DNA from: Dokdonella_A sp039926025 | GTDB taxonomy: Bacteria; Pseudomonadota; Gammaproteobacteria; Xanthomonadales; Rhodanobacteraceae | Reading direction: 5' to 3' | Length of the DNA: 27,863 nucleotides | NCBI GenBank assembly: GCA_039926025.1 | Contig: JBDSXV010000049.1 | Coordinates: forward strand, 1 to 27,863 | Shown here: positions 15,954 to 24,312 of the stretch, piece after piece | How the letters are laid out: each line of letters begins with the position of its first letter | Numbering within the stretch: position 1 is the first letter of the stretch | Notes under the pieces: model-generated | Told to the model about the DNA's origin: nothing | The model's database searches: none | What the model saw: the letters and a program-made list of their open reading frames with translations, nothing else | Program-made: the position numbers and the translations under genes

Positions 15954-17141
15954 TTATTCGCAGAGCATGCCATTCGCGCTGAACAAGCGGTCGTAGTGAA
16001 TCAACCCGCTGAAACCTCGGATCGGTGTCGGCAGCAGCGCATTCGGCGCGAACGTGACGTCGAGGTGATTGCAATCCTGCAGCTCGAACTTCGCCGTGCC
16101 CCAGGAATGCTGCGAGAGGCCGTTGCCTAGATAGTTGGTGTTGATCACTACATTGGTGGCAAACGGCAAAAACGCTGCATTGCCGACCAGCCACATGACG
16201 TCGCCGTTCAAATCAACGGTTTCCAGATCGAAACCGAGCTGCCGCACGGTGGAGCCATCCGGCTGGATTTGTTCGGCGATCTGCACGATCAGGCCCTGAT
16301 TGAGCGTGGCGTTGATCCACTGCGCGGCTGCATAGCCGTCGAACGGCATCAGCGCGCTGGAGTCCGGATAGAGCGCCGGGTTGTAGTCAGGAATGGCCAG
16401 GTCCAACGGGGTGACGCCGCCGATCTGGGGATCGATGCGCAGAGTGAATGCATCGCTGAACTTGAAGAAGCCCGAGCCGGTGTACGGATAATTCTCCAGC
16501 ACATAGGTTGTGCTGTCATACATCGGACTGTCGAACGGGGTGTCGGCGATCACGGTGTTGGGTTCGCTGGCCAAACGAACGAGGCTGGCCGGGTTCGGCG
16601 CGCCAGCGGTGCCGAAACCAATGCTGCCCTGCGACGCCTGCACGATCGGAAACGTGGGGAAGTGGCTGCGATTGCCCTCGTTGGCCGTGTCGCGATCGAT
16701 GCGCACGAAGGTCATCGCATTGGTCAGGGCGTTCGGGTTATACGCGGTCGCGGCGCCGCTGCTGCTGCAGGGAATGCGCCAGACGGTCACGGTGACACCT
16801 TCGACAAGTCCTGTTCCCGTCGCGTCGCGCGCAAACAGCGGGATGCGATTGGAGACGACCGGAACAGTCGATTTGTCCGGCAGCGGATCGGCGGCGCAGC
16901 TCGGCGGGTAGGCGCGGAACGCATTCGCTCCCGGCGTATCCGGGTAGGGATGGATGCCCATGACTTTGGTATGCGGGCCATCGCCGGGTTTCGCCGCGCG
17001 CGTATGCGAAGGCAGCAGGGCTGCGGCAGCTGTGTGTGCTGCGACCGCCTCCGCGCTGAGCGGAGTGCGCTCCTGCGCGAGAGCAGGGAAGGCAATGACG
17101 CCGGCGGCGAGCGCAAGCATCAGGCGGATCTGGTTCTTCAT
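15954..17141 (-). CDS. Secreted protein of unknown family
   Basis: 395 residues with a clean Sec signal peptide (MKNQIRLMLALAAGVIAFPALA, cleavage before QE at about 23). The mature protein has no catalytic motif I recognise. It is rich in aromatic, Asn and Pro residues, with beta-strand-like segments (VEGVTVTVWRIPCSS, TTYVLENYPYTGSGFFKF, TNVVINTNYLGNGLSQHSWGTAKFEL) and few cysteines (CAAD, CSSS, CNHL, and the C-terminal LCE). The pattern suggests a beta-sandwich surface or periplasmic protein. Its own terminator follows. It is divergent from tatD across 143 bp. It lacks the FADGFE tail of the other two secreted proteins. Function unknown. Confidence 0.8.
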   Translation of the reverse strand: MKNQIRLMLALAAGVIAFPALAQERTPLSAEAVAAHTAAAALLPSHTRAAKPGDGPHTKVMGIHPYPDTPGANAFRAYPPSCAADPLPDKSTVPVVSNRIPLFARDATGTGLVEGVTVTVWRIPCSSSGAATAYNPNALTNAMTFVRIDRDTANEGNRSHFPTFPIVQASQGSIGFGTAGAPNPASLVRLASEPNTVIADTPFDSPMYDSTTYVLENYPYTGSGFFKFSDAFTLRIDPQIGGVTPLDLAIPDYNPALYPDSSALMPFDGYAAAQWINATLNQGLIVQIAEQIQPDGSTVRQLGFDLETVDLNGDVMWLVGNAAFLPFATNVVINTNYLGNGLSQHSWGTAKFELQDCNHLDVTFAPNALLPTPIRGFSGLIHYDRLFSANGMLCE

Positions 17142-17223
17142 TCGTCTATCCCCATCGTTGGACTACGCGAGCATGGTCGAGTAGCTGTGAATTTGCGGTG
17201 AATTCGAAGTGAAACGTGCAGGT

Positions 17224-17250
17224 GCGGGAGCGCCACTATCCCGCCATAAT
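17224..17250 (+). promoter_or_regulatory. Palindrome with adjacent -10-like CATAAT upstream of tatD
   Basis: GCGGGA (17224-17229) and TCCCGC (17239-17244) form an inverted repeat with a 9-base spacer. CATAAT (17245-17250) follows directly, five of six matches to a sigma70 -10 box, 34 bp before the tatD start. No good -35 is visible, so this is a weak promoter/operator candidate. Confidence 0.3.
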
Positions 17251-17284
17251 CGCGCGTTTCGCCAGCGCAGTGAAGTATACCGGC

Positions 17285-18070
17285 ATGCAGCTGATCGACA
17301 TCGGTGCGAATCTCACTCACGAATCATTCCGCGCCGACTACGACGCCGTGCTCGATAGAGCGCGCAGCCACGGCGTCACCCAGATCGTGGTAACCGGCGC
17401 GAGTGCCGGGGGCAGCCGCGCTGCGCGTGAGCTTGCGCGTGCGCATCCGGGGTTCCTGCACGCAACTGCCGGAGTCCATCCCCACCACGCACACGATTAC
17501 GACGACAGCACAGACGCACTACTGCGCGAACTCGTCGCAGCTCCCGAAGTAAAAGCTGTCGGCGAGACCGGGCTCGACTATTTCCGCGACTTTTCGCCGC
17601 ATGCGGCACAGATCGTCGCGTTCGAACAGCAACTCGCGATCGCGATCGATTGCAGCAAGCCGCTGTTCCTGCATCAGCGCGATGCGCACAAGGATTTCAT
17701 CGCCTGCATGGACAAGGTCAAGGGCCGCATCGGCCCGGCCGTCGTGCATTGCTTCACCGGCGAACGCGATGAGCTGATCGACTACCTCGATCGCGGTTTC
17801 TTCATCGGCATCACCGGCTGGATCTGCGACGAGCGCCGCGGCGCGCATCTGCGAGATCTGGTCAAGCTGATCCCGGCTGATCGGTTGCTGATCGAAACAG
17901 ATGCTCCATATCTGCTGCCGCGCGACCTCAAGCCCAAGCCATCCCACCGACGCAATGAGCCGATGTATCTCGCGCATGTTTGCGCCGCGGTCGCTGCCGC
18001 TCGCGGCGAAGCCATCGAAACGACGGCAAGCCTGAGCAGCGCGAACGCACGCGGGTTTTTCGGGTTGTAG
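17285..18070 (+). CDS. tatD: TatD-family metal-dependent DNase
   Basis: 261 residues, nearly the length of E. coli TatD (260), and collinear with it. TatD is a cytosolic metal-dependent 3'-5' exonuclease for single-stranded DNA/RNA linked to DNA repair. Visible family segments: the start MQLIDIGANLTHESF (the TatD form of the first metal motif, NLT instead of H-x-H), TAGVHPHHA, GETGLDYFRDFS with the glutamate ligand, PLFLHQRDAHKDF, VVHCFTGERDE, GITGWICDERRG, and LLIETDAPYLLPRDLKPKPSHRRNEP with the catalytic aspartate. The start is set by homology; a frame extending back to 17216 adds unconserved residues. It does not lie with tatABC. It is convergent with the M28 peptidase gene. Confidence 0.95.
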   Translation: MQLIDIGANLTHESFRADYDAVLDRARSHGVTQIVVTGASAGGSRAARELARAHPGFLHATAGVHPHHAHDYDDSTDALLRELVAAPEVKAVGETGLDYFRDFSPHAAQIVAFEQQLAIAIDCSKPLFLHQRDAHKDFIACMDKVKGRIGPAVVHCFTGERDELIDYLDRGFFIGITGWICDERRGAHLRDLVKLIPADRLLIETDAPYLLPRDLKPKPSHRRNEPMYLAHVCAAVAAARGEAIETTASLSSANARGFFGL

Positions 18071-18145
18071 GCCCGTGCGCTCCCGAGACGCGGTCGGCAG
18101 CACGCGCGAGCAAGCTCTCTGCAACGATCGCCAAGCGCTTTCAGG

Positions 18146-19510
18146 TCAAGGCGTTGCCGTCTCCGCGACGAAACTTCCGGCGTCCCCCGGAAACGCGACC
18201 GGACTGGCAAATCCGTCCGCTGACACGGCGCTGACACCAAAGAAACCGTCGTCGACAACCACGTTCTTCAGCGTCAGCGTCGTCGCGTCACCTGCCGTGT
18301 AGTTGCGCTGCCACTGTGGCGCTGTGGTGTCGCGCCACAACACGCGGTAGCTGCTCGCGCCGGCAACTGCTTTCCACTTGACCACTGTGTCGGATTTCAC
18401 GGCGCCCTCGATATCGACGCCCGACGGCGGTGCGGGTGCCTTCGCCATCGACGCCATCGCAATTGCGTTGAGCCGCGTGACCTGGGCGAGGTAGGCGAAG
18501 TCGACGCCGTCGATCGTGTCGCCGTAATGCATGCCGCTCTCCGTGCGCAGATCCTGATGTTGTCGCGTGTAGTTCTCGTGCGCTTCGGTCACGCGCACGG
18601 CCGGATAGCCGGCTTCAAGGAAGGGCACCTGGTCGCCGCCGCGACCATAACGGTCGGTGCGGTAGACCATGCGCACGCGAAAGTTGCCCAGGTAGTCGTC
18701 GGCGAGACCGCTCATGTATCGCGCGATGTTGCGCGAAGGTGAATCGACTTCGCCGCCGTGATAGCGACGGTACTTCGCCTGCTCCAGCGTCTCGTTGCTC
18801 TTGGTACCCTCGGAAAATATGCGCACCACGGTGTTGTCGACGACCCCGTCCTGGCCGCGCGTGTTGCCGACGATGTCGTTGTTGAGATCGGTTTCGACCT
18901 GCCAGTGCTGCTGCTTCGCGTAGTCGGCGAGTACCTTGCCGCCGTACAGGCCCTGTTCCTCGCCGGACAAGGCTGCGTAAACCAGCGTTGCCGAAAACCT
19001 GTATTTCGACAGCACGCGCGCGGCCTCGATCACCGCCGCGGTGCCGGAACCGTCGTCGTTCGCGCCAGGCGCGTCGTGCTTGACGTCCATCACGTCGGTG
19101 ACGCGCGAATCGAGATGGCCGCTGATCACGATCACGCGATCTGGATCGGAGGTGCCGCGCTGGATCGCGACAATGTCCATGACTTCGGTTGGCTGCGGAA
19201 CCCGCTTGCCGGTGAACGTCTGCGCGGGCGTCACCACCTCGAGACAGCCGTCGCAGGCCCTGGAAAATGTTTCGAAGCGCGACTTGACCCAGCGTCGCGC
19301 CGCGCCGATGCCACGCGTTTTCGACTGCGTGTCGGACATTGTGTGCCGCGTGCCGAATCCGACCAGCTGCGTGATCGTCGCCTTGAGCTCTTCCGCGCTG
19401 ACGCGGTCAACAATCTCGCGCAGCATGGGTTGTTCGACCGGATGCACGTCGGCAGCAGCGACTGGCATGGCGTTGAGCGAAAACATCGCGAGCAGAATGG
19501 TCTTGTGCAT
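18146..19510 (-). CDS. Secreted M28 zinc peptidase with C-terminal fibronectin-III-like domain
   Basis: 454 residues with a signal peptide (MHKTILLAMFSLNAMPVAAA). The M28 aminopeptidase core has the expected dizinc ligands: H132 in SGHLDSR, D152 in APGANDDGSGTAA, E184/E185 in LSGEEQGLYG (general base and ligand), D212 in NNDIVGN, and probably H318 in YTRQHQD. A cysteine pair CDGC (86-89) lies upstream. From about residue 363 a fibronectin-III-like module follows (PPSGVDIEGAVKSDTVVKWK, SSYRVLWRDTT), as in other exported M28 enzymes. It likely releases amino acids or short peptides outside the cytoplasm. Start ATG 19510 has GGAG 6 bases upstream and begins the signal peptide; the longer frame from 19612 does not. 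It is downstream of the pirin gene on the same strand, 140 bp apart. Confidence 0.92.
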   Translation of the reverse strand: MHKTILLAMFSLNAMPVAAADVHPVEQPMLREIVDRVSAEELKATITQLVGFGTRHTMSDTQSKTRGIGAARRWVKSRFETFSRACDGCLEVVTPAQTFTGKRVPQPTEVMDIVAIQRGTSDPDRVIVISGHLDSRVTDVMDVKHDAPGANDDGSGTAAVIEAARVLSKYRFSATLVYAALSGEEQGLYGGKVLADYAKQQHWQVETDLNNDIVGNTRGQDGVVDNTVVRIFSEGTKSNETLEQAKYRRYHGGEVDSPSRNIARYMSGLADDYLGNFRVRMVYRTDRYGRGGDQVPFLEAGYPAVRVTEAHENYTRQHQDLRTESGMHYGDTIDGVDFAYLAQVTRLNAIAMASMAKAPAPPSGVDIEGAVKSDTVVKWKAVAGASSYRVLWRDTTAPQWQRNYTAGDATTLTLKNVVVDDGFFGVSAVSADGFASPVAFPGDAGSFVAETATP

Positions 19511-19650
19511 GCGGCACTCCGGTTTCGACAAGGCAGGTGGAACGGCAGTCGATGAAACGCAAACCCCGACTCTACGCTTGCCAGTCGCGCCGTGGCAGGG
19601 GCGAACCGGCATTTACATGCGGGCCGGTTCGCCTGTGCGCGCGCCGCCAA

Positions 19651-20349
19651 TCAGACGCTGTCGACGAGCACGACCTCGGCGTCGGTGAGTGCCGTGATGC
19701 GGATCTTCGATTCGGAGCGGATTGCCGCGCCGTCGCGCGCGTCGATGCGCATGCCGTTCACTTCAACTGATCCCAGCGCCGACACCAGATAGGCATGCCG
19801 CTGTGCGTCCAGTGCGTATTCGGCGCTCTCGCCGGCCTTCAACGTCGCGCCGAGCACGCGCGCATTCGCACGGATCGGCAGCGCGTCGCCATCACCTTCG
19901 ACGCCGCTCGCAAGGGCGACGAAGCGGCCCGAGCGATCGCCTTTGGGAAACGGTCGTGCGCCCCACGATGGCGCGCCGCCGCGCGCATCCGGAATGATCC
20001 AGATCTGGAAGATGCGCGTGGTGTCGGGTTCGGCGTTGTACTCGGCATGGCGCACGCCGCTGCCCGCGCTCATCACCTGCACGTCGCCTGCTTCGGTGCG
20101 TCCCTTGTTGCCAAGGCTGTCCTCGTGCGTGATGGCGCCTTCCCGCACGTAGGTGATGATTTCCATGTCCGCATGCGGATGCGGCGGGAAGCCGCTGCCC
20201 GCGGCGATCTCATCGTCGTTCCAAACGCGCAAATTCCCCCAGCCCATGCGTGCATCGTCGCTGTAGTTGGCGAACGAAAAATGATGCTTCGCCTTGAGCC
20301 AGCCGTGGTCCGCGCCGCCGAGGGTGTCGTAGGGTCTGCGTTCGATCAT
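19651..20349 (-). CDS. Pirin-family protein (YhhW-like)
   Basis: 232 residues, the size of E. coli YhhW (231), a bicupin with quercetin 2,3-dioxygenase activity in vitro. The metal site in the N-terminal cupin is complete: H57 and H59 in FPPHPHADMEIITYV, H101 and E103 in GVRHAEYN. MIERRPYDTLGGADHGWLKAKHHFSFANY is the typical start. The C-terminal cupin (from about 150) lacks metal ligands, as in relatives. Physiological substrate is uncertain. AAGGAG 6-8 bases before ATG 20349 sets the start. Upstream, 140 bp separate it from the small secreted protein gene on the same strand. Confidence 0.93.
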   Translation of the reverse strand: MIERRPYDTLGGADHGWLKAKHHFSFANYSDDARMGWGNLRVWNDDEIAAGSGFPPHPHADMEIITYVREGAITHEDSLGNKGRTEAGDVQVMSAGSGVRHAEYNAEPDTTRIFQIWIIPDARGGAPSWGARPFPKGDRSGRFVALASGVEGDGDALPIRANARVLGATLKAGESAEYALDAQRHAYLVSALGSVEVNGMRIDARDGAAIRSESKIRITALTDAEVVLVDSV

Positions 20350-20489
20350 CTGGAATCTCCTTGGTTTCGCGTATGCGATGGCCTGCAACATGAGGCCGCC
20401 AGCGGCAGATTCGAGCATGTGAGGGTGAACGCAGTGTTCGCGTGCGCGCACGCCGACCGTCACCGCTTCAACGCCTCTGCTTGGGCGGG

Positions 20490-20930
20490 CTAGCGGCTGG
20501 ATTTGTCCATTTGACCCCGCTGTTTGCGCTCATAGTCGGCGCCCTTCCACAGCAGGAGGCTGCCGGCTGGAATCGCACTTGCAGCACCCGCGGCGGCCAG
20601 CGCCGATTGCCTAAGCTCGAGCACGAAGTGTCGTCCGCCCACGTCGAACGGAACGGCGGCTATCACGCCGGTGCCCTCCGACCAGTGCACGACCGTCTTG
20701 TCCTCGCCACGCACGACTTCGAAGTCGTGGCTGCCGAAATCGAAGGAACGACCTTCGACTCCACCGACATGGACCACCTTCGGGAAATAGCCGAGGTAGC
20801 GGATCGAGAAATCCGGCAGTTCCTTCGCTTGCCCGTCGTCGTAGCGGACAGGTACGCCGTAGCGAAAACCCGCGGCCATCACGGAGCCCGAGGTGGCGAG
20901 CAGCACCATCAGGAAAAGCAGTCGAGTCAC
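20490..20930 (-). CDS. Small exported protein, unknown family
   Basis: 146 residues with a Sec signal peptide (MTRLLFLMVLLATSGSVMAAG, cleavage near residue 20). The mature 125 residues look like one small beta-rich domain (DFSIRYLGYF, SFDFGSHDFEVV, RHFVLELRQSAL) and end in a basic tail KQRGQMDKSSR. No cysteines in the mature part and no motif I recognise. Its start is 12 bp downstream of the duplicated permease end at 20943, so before the duplication it was probably the gene immediately behind yadH. Confidence 0.75.
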   Translation of the reverse strand: MTRLLFLMVLLATSGSVMAAGFRYGVPVRYDDGQAKELPDFSIRYLGYFPKVVHVGGVEGRSFDFGSHDFEVVRGEDKTVVHWSEGTGVIAAVPFDVGGRHFVLELRQSALAAAGAASAIPAGSLLLWKGADYERKQRGQMDKSSR

Positions 20931-20942
20931 CGTCGGTTCTCC

Positions 20943-21104
20943 TCAGGTACGCAGCCCGATACCGCGATTGAGCAGGATCAGGCCGATCGCGGTCAGCGCA
21001 ACCGCGAAGGCTATCATCACTGCGTAGGCGACTGTGATCGAAATAACGCTGGTGCAGAGCAAGCCGTAACGGAATGGCTTGAGGAGGTAGAGGATCAGGT
21101 TCGC
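20943..21104 (-). pseudogene. Duplicated 3' end of the yadH permease gene
   Basis: These about 162 bases align without gaps to 22336-22497, the end of the intact permease gene, at roughly 80% DNA identity by hand count. The reading frame is still open for about 52 codons (PFRYGLL, TVAYAVMI, LLNRGIGLR kept; about 37 of 52 residues identical). It has no start and no 5' part, so it is a relic. Its upstream edge overlaps the stop codon of the membrane protein gene at 21095. Confidence 0.85.
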
Positions 21105-22330
21105 GCGGGTCGCTCCAGCACGCAAAGCAGGAAAAGCACCGTCAGCAACGCTGCGATATTCCAGGTCGCCACTTGCTTTGTGAGCGTTATGCCGCTGATG
21201 AGGAGGGATGAAAAACCCTGTACGGCTGGCGTCGCGAAACGGTCGAGGAGCATGCACGGGAGCTCCGCGCAAAAGACGAAGGCCGACAAGCCGAGGATCG
21301 CGATGCAAAAGTATCGCCATGATGCTTCGAGGTCCGACCTGCGCAGGAGCGCGACTGGCAGGGCAAGGCACGGCAGCCACAACACGAAGCGGTAGTCGTA
21401 GCTATCCTTGAGGAGAAACAGCGGGATGGCGGTCAGGAATGCAATCTTCATCAGCGCCGTACGGCGCGGGTAGCGCGCCCAAGGCGGCGTCACCGCGTTG
21501 CGAAGAATCCGCCATGCCAGCGCGAAAACGAGCAATGCGCAAGTGGCTGCCGCCAGCATCCACGCGATGCCGCGTTGACGCCATAGCCAGTGCGCGCCTG
21601 TCGCGAAACGTGTGCCGCCTTCGGCAGCGCCATGCCCGAGCGCGCCGATGGTGTCGACGCCGATGAATGCGATCGCGGCGATGGAGCACAACAACGCGAA
21701 CACTGTGATGCCGACGCGATCGGACCGTCGCGTAATCCCTGCGCAGGCGCAACTCAAGCCGGCATAGATCTTGAAGAGCGTGTCGACTCCGAGTGCGATA
21801 CAGCCCAGCATCGCGAACGTTGAACGACGGTGACCCAGGAGCCACGCTGACAAGCACAGCGTCGCACTCGTCAGCAAGTCGAAATTGGCACGCTCTATGG
21901 CGAGTTGGACGGCTGCCGAAAAGAGGAATACGAGCAGCAGGATCGCTTCACCTGCGCGGGTGGGACGAAACGCGAGACCAAAGGCGAGGTAGAACAGGCT
22001 GATCAGGATTGCGGAGACTGCGATGTAGTGTTCTCCGCTCAAGCCCCAACGCTGAAACGTCAACCACGGCTCGTAGGACAGCGCATTGGGGATCGCGTCT
22101 GCGGATGGCATAAAACAGACGTGACCGAACCATTGTCCAACACCTGCGTTGCAGGCATCTGCAGCTTTCAGCAGAGCCGCAGCGTCGGAGAACGGCATGC
22201 GTGCTTCGCCTATCGGTGGCACACCCAGCCAAATCCAGCCATGCGTGCGATAGAGCACTACGGTCACGATCAGGCAGATGGCAAGAACGATCAGGGTCCA
22301 ATGCCACGGGCCGTCATACTTGAATTTCAT
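21095..22330 (-). CDS. Polytopic membrane protein, possible GT-C/GT87-like glycosyltransferase
   Basis: 411 residues with about ten hydrophobic segments. After the first helix (WTLIVLAICLIVTVVLY) comes a loop of about 90 residues with several polar motifs (PFSDAAALLKAADACN, YEPWLTFQRWG). QLAIERANFDLLT followed by a TLFKIYAG stretch resembles the ER-x-N-x-D and K-x-YP region of DUF2029/GT87 lipid-linked glycosyltransferases; this similarity is weak and from recall. The start is 5 bp behind the yadH stop, with no clear ribosome binding site, so coupled translation is likely. Its stop lies inside the duplicated permease end. Bracketing by two permease 3' ends suggests it was inserted or captured there. 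Confidence 0.75.
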   Translation of the reverse strand: MKFKYDGPWHWTLIVLAICLIVTVVLYRTHGWIWLGVPPIGEARMPFSDAAALLKAADACNAGVGQWFGHVCFMPSADAIPNALSYEPWLTFQRWGLSGEHYIAVSAILISLFYLAFGLAFRPTRAGEAILLLVFLFSAAVQLAIERANFDLLTSATLCLSAWLLGHRRSTFAMLGCIALGVDTLFKIYAGLSCACAGITRRSDRVGITVFALLCSIAAIAFIGVDTIGALGHGAAEGGTRFATGAHWLWRQRGIAWMLAAATCALLVFALAWRILRNAVTPPWARYPRRTALMKIAFLTAIPLFLLKDSYDYRFVLWLPCLALPVALLRRSDLEASWRYFCIAILGLSAFVFCAELPCMLLDRFATPAVQGFSSLLISGITLTKQVATWNIAALLTVLFLLCVLERPART

Positions 22331-22335
22331 CGAGA

Positions 22336-23112
22336 TCAGGAGCGCAATCCGATACCGCGATTGAGCAGGGTCAGGCCTATCGTCGCCAGCGCGGCCGCGA
22401 AGCCGATCATCACCGCGTAGGCGACTGTCATCGAAATATCGCTGATGCCGAGCAGGCCGTAGCGGAACGCATTGACCATGTACAGGATCGGATTCGCCTG
22501 ACTGATCTCGCGCCACGGCGTGCCGAGCTGGTTGACCGAATAAAACACGCCGCCGAGATAGGTGAGCGGGGTCAGCACGAAGGTCGGCACCAGGGCGATG
22601 TCGTCGAACTTCTTTGCGTAGACCGCATTGACGAAGCCTGCGAGCGCGAACACGATCGCCGTCAGCAGCACGGTCGAGAGCGTGATCCACGGGTGATACA
22701 GGTGGATGCGCGTGAAGAACAGTGAAATGACCAGCACAATCGCGGCGACGATGAGGCCGCGCAAGACTGCGCCGGTCACGTAGCCGGTCAGGATGACCCA
22801 GCTCGGCATCGGCGACGCGAGCATTTCCTCGACATGGCGGCCGAACTTCGCGCCGAAGAACGAGGACGAGATATTGCCGTAGCTGTTGGTGATCACCGCC
22901 ATCATGATCAGGCCGGGAACGATGTAGTCGATGTAACCGACCCCGGGCACGATCTCGCCAATGCGGCTGCCGACCATGCGCCCGAAGATCACGAAGTACA
23001 GGGTCATCGTGATCGCGGACGGCAGCAGGGTCTGCATCCAGATGCGCAGGATACGCACGACTTCACGGCGCGTGATCGTGCCGTAGGCGATGAGGTTGGG
23101 GCCCGCGCTCAT
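22336..23112 (-). CDS. yadH: ABC-2 type exporter permease (YadH-like)
   Basis: 258-residue inner-membrane permease with six hydrophobic segments, closely matching E. coli YadH. Family stretches: RIWMQTLLPSAITMTLYFVIFG, YIVPGLIMMAVITNSYGN, SSFFGAKFGRHVEEML, FDDIALVPTFVLTPLTYLGGVFYS, and the end LLNRGIGLRS. It overlaps the yadG stop by 4 bp (ATGA), so both subunits are made in step. Its substrate is unknown. Its last 162 bases are repeated at 20943-21104. Confidence 0.94.
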   Translation of the reverse strand: MSAGPNLIAYGTITRREVVRILRIWMQTLLPSAITMTLYFVIFGRMVGSRIGEIVPGVGYIDYIVPGLIMMAVITNSYGNISSSFFGAKFGRHVEEMLASPMPSWVILTGYVTGAVLRGLIVAAIVLVISLFFTRIHLYHPWITLSTVLLTAIVFALAGFVNAVYAKKFDDIALVPTFVLTPLTYLGGVFYSVNQLGTPWREISQANPILYMVNAFRYGLLGISDISMTVAYAVMIGFAAALATIGLTLLNRGIGLRS

Positions 23113-24056
23113 GCGGCCACCTTCGCGGCGTCGGTCGTGCCGGTTTCGACCAGTCGCACGAACAGCTCCTCCAGCCGGTTCGCCTTGTTGCGCATCGAGC
23201 GTACTGCGATGCCTCGCGTGGTGAGCGCTGCAAACATCGAATTGAGATCGTGTTCGCGCGACATTTCCGCCTCCAGCGTGACCTCGTCGATGCGCGTGAA
23301 GCGGACGCCGGCAACCTCGGGCAGCACGGCTTGCGGCTGCGCCAGATCGAGCACGAAGGTCTCGACATCGAGCTTGGACAGCAGCGACTTCATGCCGGTG
23401 TTCTCGATGAGGCGGCCCTTGTCGATGATCGCAATGTTGCGGCAAAGCTGCTCGGCTTCCTCCAGGTAGTGCGTGGTCAGGATGACCGTGGTGCCGGCTG
23501 CGTTGATGCCGCTGATGAACTTCCACATCGAGCGGCGGATTTCGATGTCCACGCCCGCGGTTGGCTCGTCGAGGATCAGCAGTTTTGGTTCGCTCATCAT
23601 CGCGCGCGCAATCATCAGCCGCCGCTTCATGCCGCCAGACATCGCGCGTGCGATGCCGAAGGCCTTGTCCCACAGTGCGAGTTGCTTCAGATATTTTTCA
23701 GCACGCACGCCGGCTTCCGCGCGCGGGATGCCGTAGAAGCCGGCCTGGTTCACGCAGATGTCGAACGGCTTCTCGAACATGTTGAAGTTGATTTCCTGCG
23801 GCACCAGGCCGATCAGGCGCATCGCTGCGCTGCGCTGCTGGCGGATCGACACGCCGAAGATCTTCGCGTCGCCGCTGGTGGCGTTGACGAGAGAGGACAG
23901 AATTCCAATCAACGTCGACTTGCCTGCACCGTTCGGGCCGAGCAGGGCAAAGAAGTCGCCGGGTTCCACGCGCAACGTAATGCCCTTGAGGGCCTCGACT
24001 CCGTTAGCGTAGGTCTTCTTCAGCTCGACGACGTCGAGCGCAGGGATAGTGGTCAT
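23109..24056 (-). CDS. yadG: ABC exporter ATP-binding subunit (YadG-like)
   Basis: 315-residue ATPase collinear with E. coli YadG. Walker A GPNGAGKST (40-48), Q-loop LVPQEINFN, a signature of the form MSGGMKRR (139-146, in place of LSGGQ as usual for this subfamily), Walker B LLILDEPTAGVD, and H-loop TTHYLEEAE. The C-terminal 90 residues (EAEMSREHDLNSMFAAL, MRNKANRLEELFV) are the YadG-type extension. It powers the permease encoded next. ATG 24056 starts the family homology; the frame stays open to 24242 but that part is the inverted-repeat element. Confidence 0.95.
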   Translation of the reverse strand: MTTIPALDVVELKKTYANGVEALKGITLRVEPGDFFALLGPNGAGKSTLIGILSSLVNATSGDAKIFGVSIRQQRSAAMRLIGLVPQEINFNMFEKPFDICVNQAGFYGIPRAEAGVRAEKYLKQLALWDKAFGIARAMSGGMKRRLMIARAMMSEPKLLILDEPTAGVDIEIRRSMWKFISGINAAGTTVILTTHYLEEAEQLCRNIAIIDKGRLIENTGMKSLLSKLDVETFVLDLAQPQAVLPEVAGVRFTRIDEVTLEAEMSREHDLNSMFAALTTRGIAVRSMRNKANRLEELFVRLVETGTTDAAKVAA

Positions 24057-24103
24057 GGGGACTCGATAGTGCCGGCGTGTTAGGCGGATCGCAGGCTGCC
24101 GGA

Positions 24104-24269
24104 TAGTGGACTGTAACGCCCATTTCGGAAACGGCTCGCTCGGTCTCGCGGCGCTGAAGTTGTCCCTCACTCGACCCATAGCCACCGCTATGGGCGTCGC
24201 GCCGGGACGGCGTCCAGCACCACGATCCTCGTCGCGATCCATCTCCCAAATGAGCGTTAGAGTCCACTA
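24104..24269. mobile_element. MITE-like element with 26-bp terminal inverted repeats
   Basis: About 166 bp. The left end 24104-24129 (TAGTGGACTGTAACGCCCAT, then TTCGGA) and the complement of the right end 24269-24244 (TAGTGGACTCTAACGCTCAT, then TTGGGA) agree at 23 of 26 positions. A perfect 7-bp hairpin, CCCATAG/CTATGGG with a 6-base loop, sits in the middle (24175-24194). No gene inside. It fills most of the divergent gap between yadG and the ferredoxin reductase. Confidence 0.65.
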
Positions 24270-24312
24270 GTATAGCGGGCTGTTCAGCCACTCCTCTGTC
24301 GTTGCAGCCTCG

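Noticed and set aside
20943..22497. Genomic island or prophage with an integrase
   Set aside because: Only one cargo gene and no recombinase; the direct repeats are reported, but an active element is not supported.
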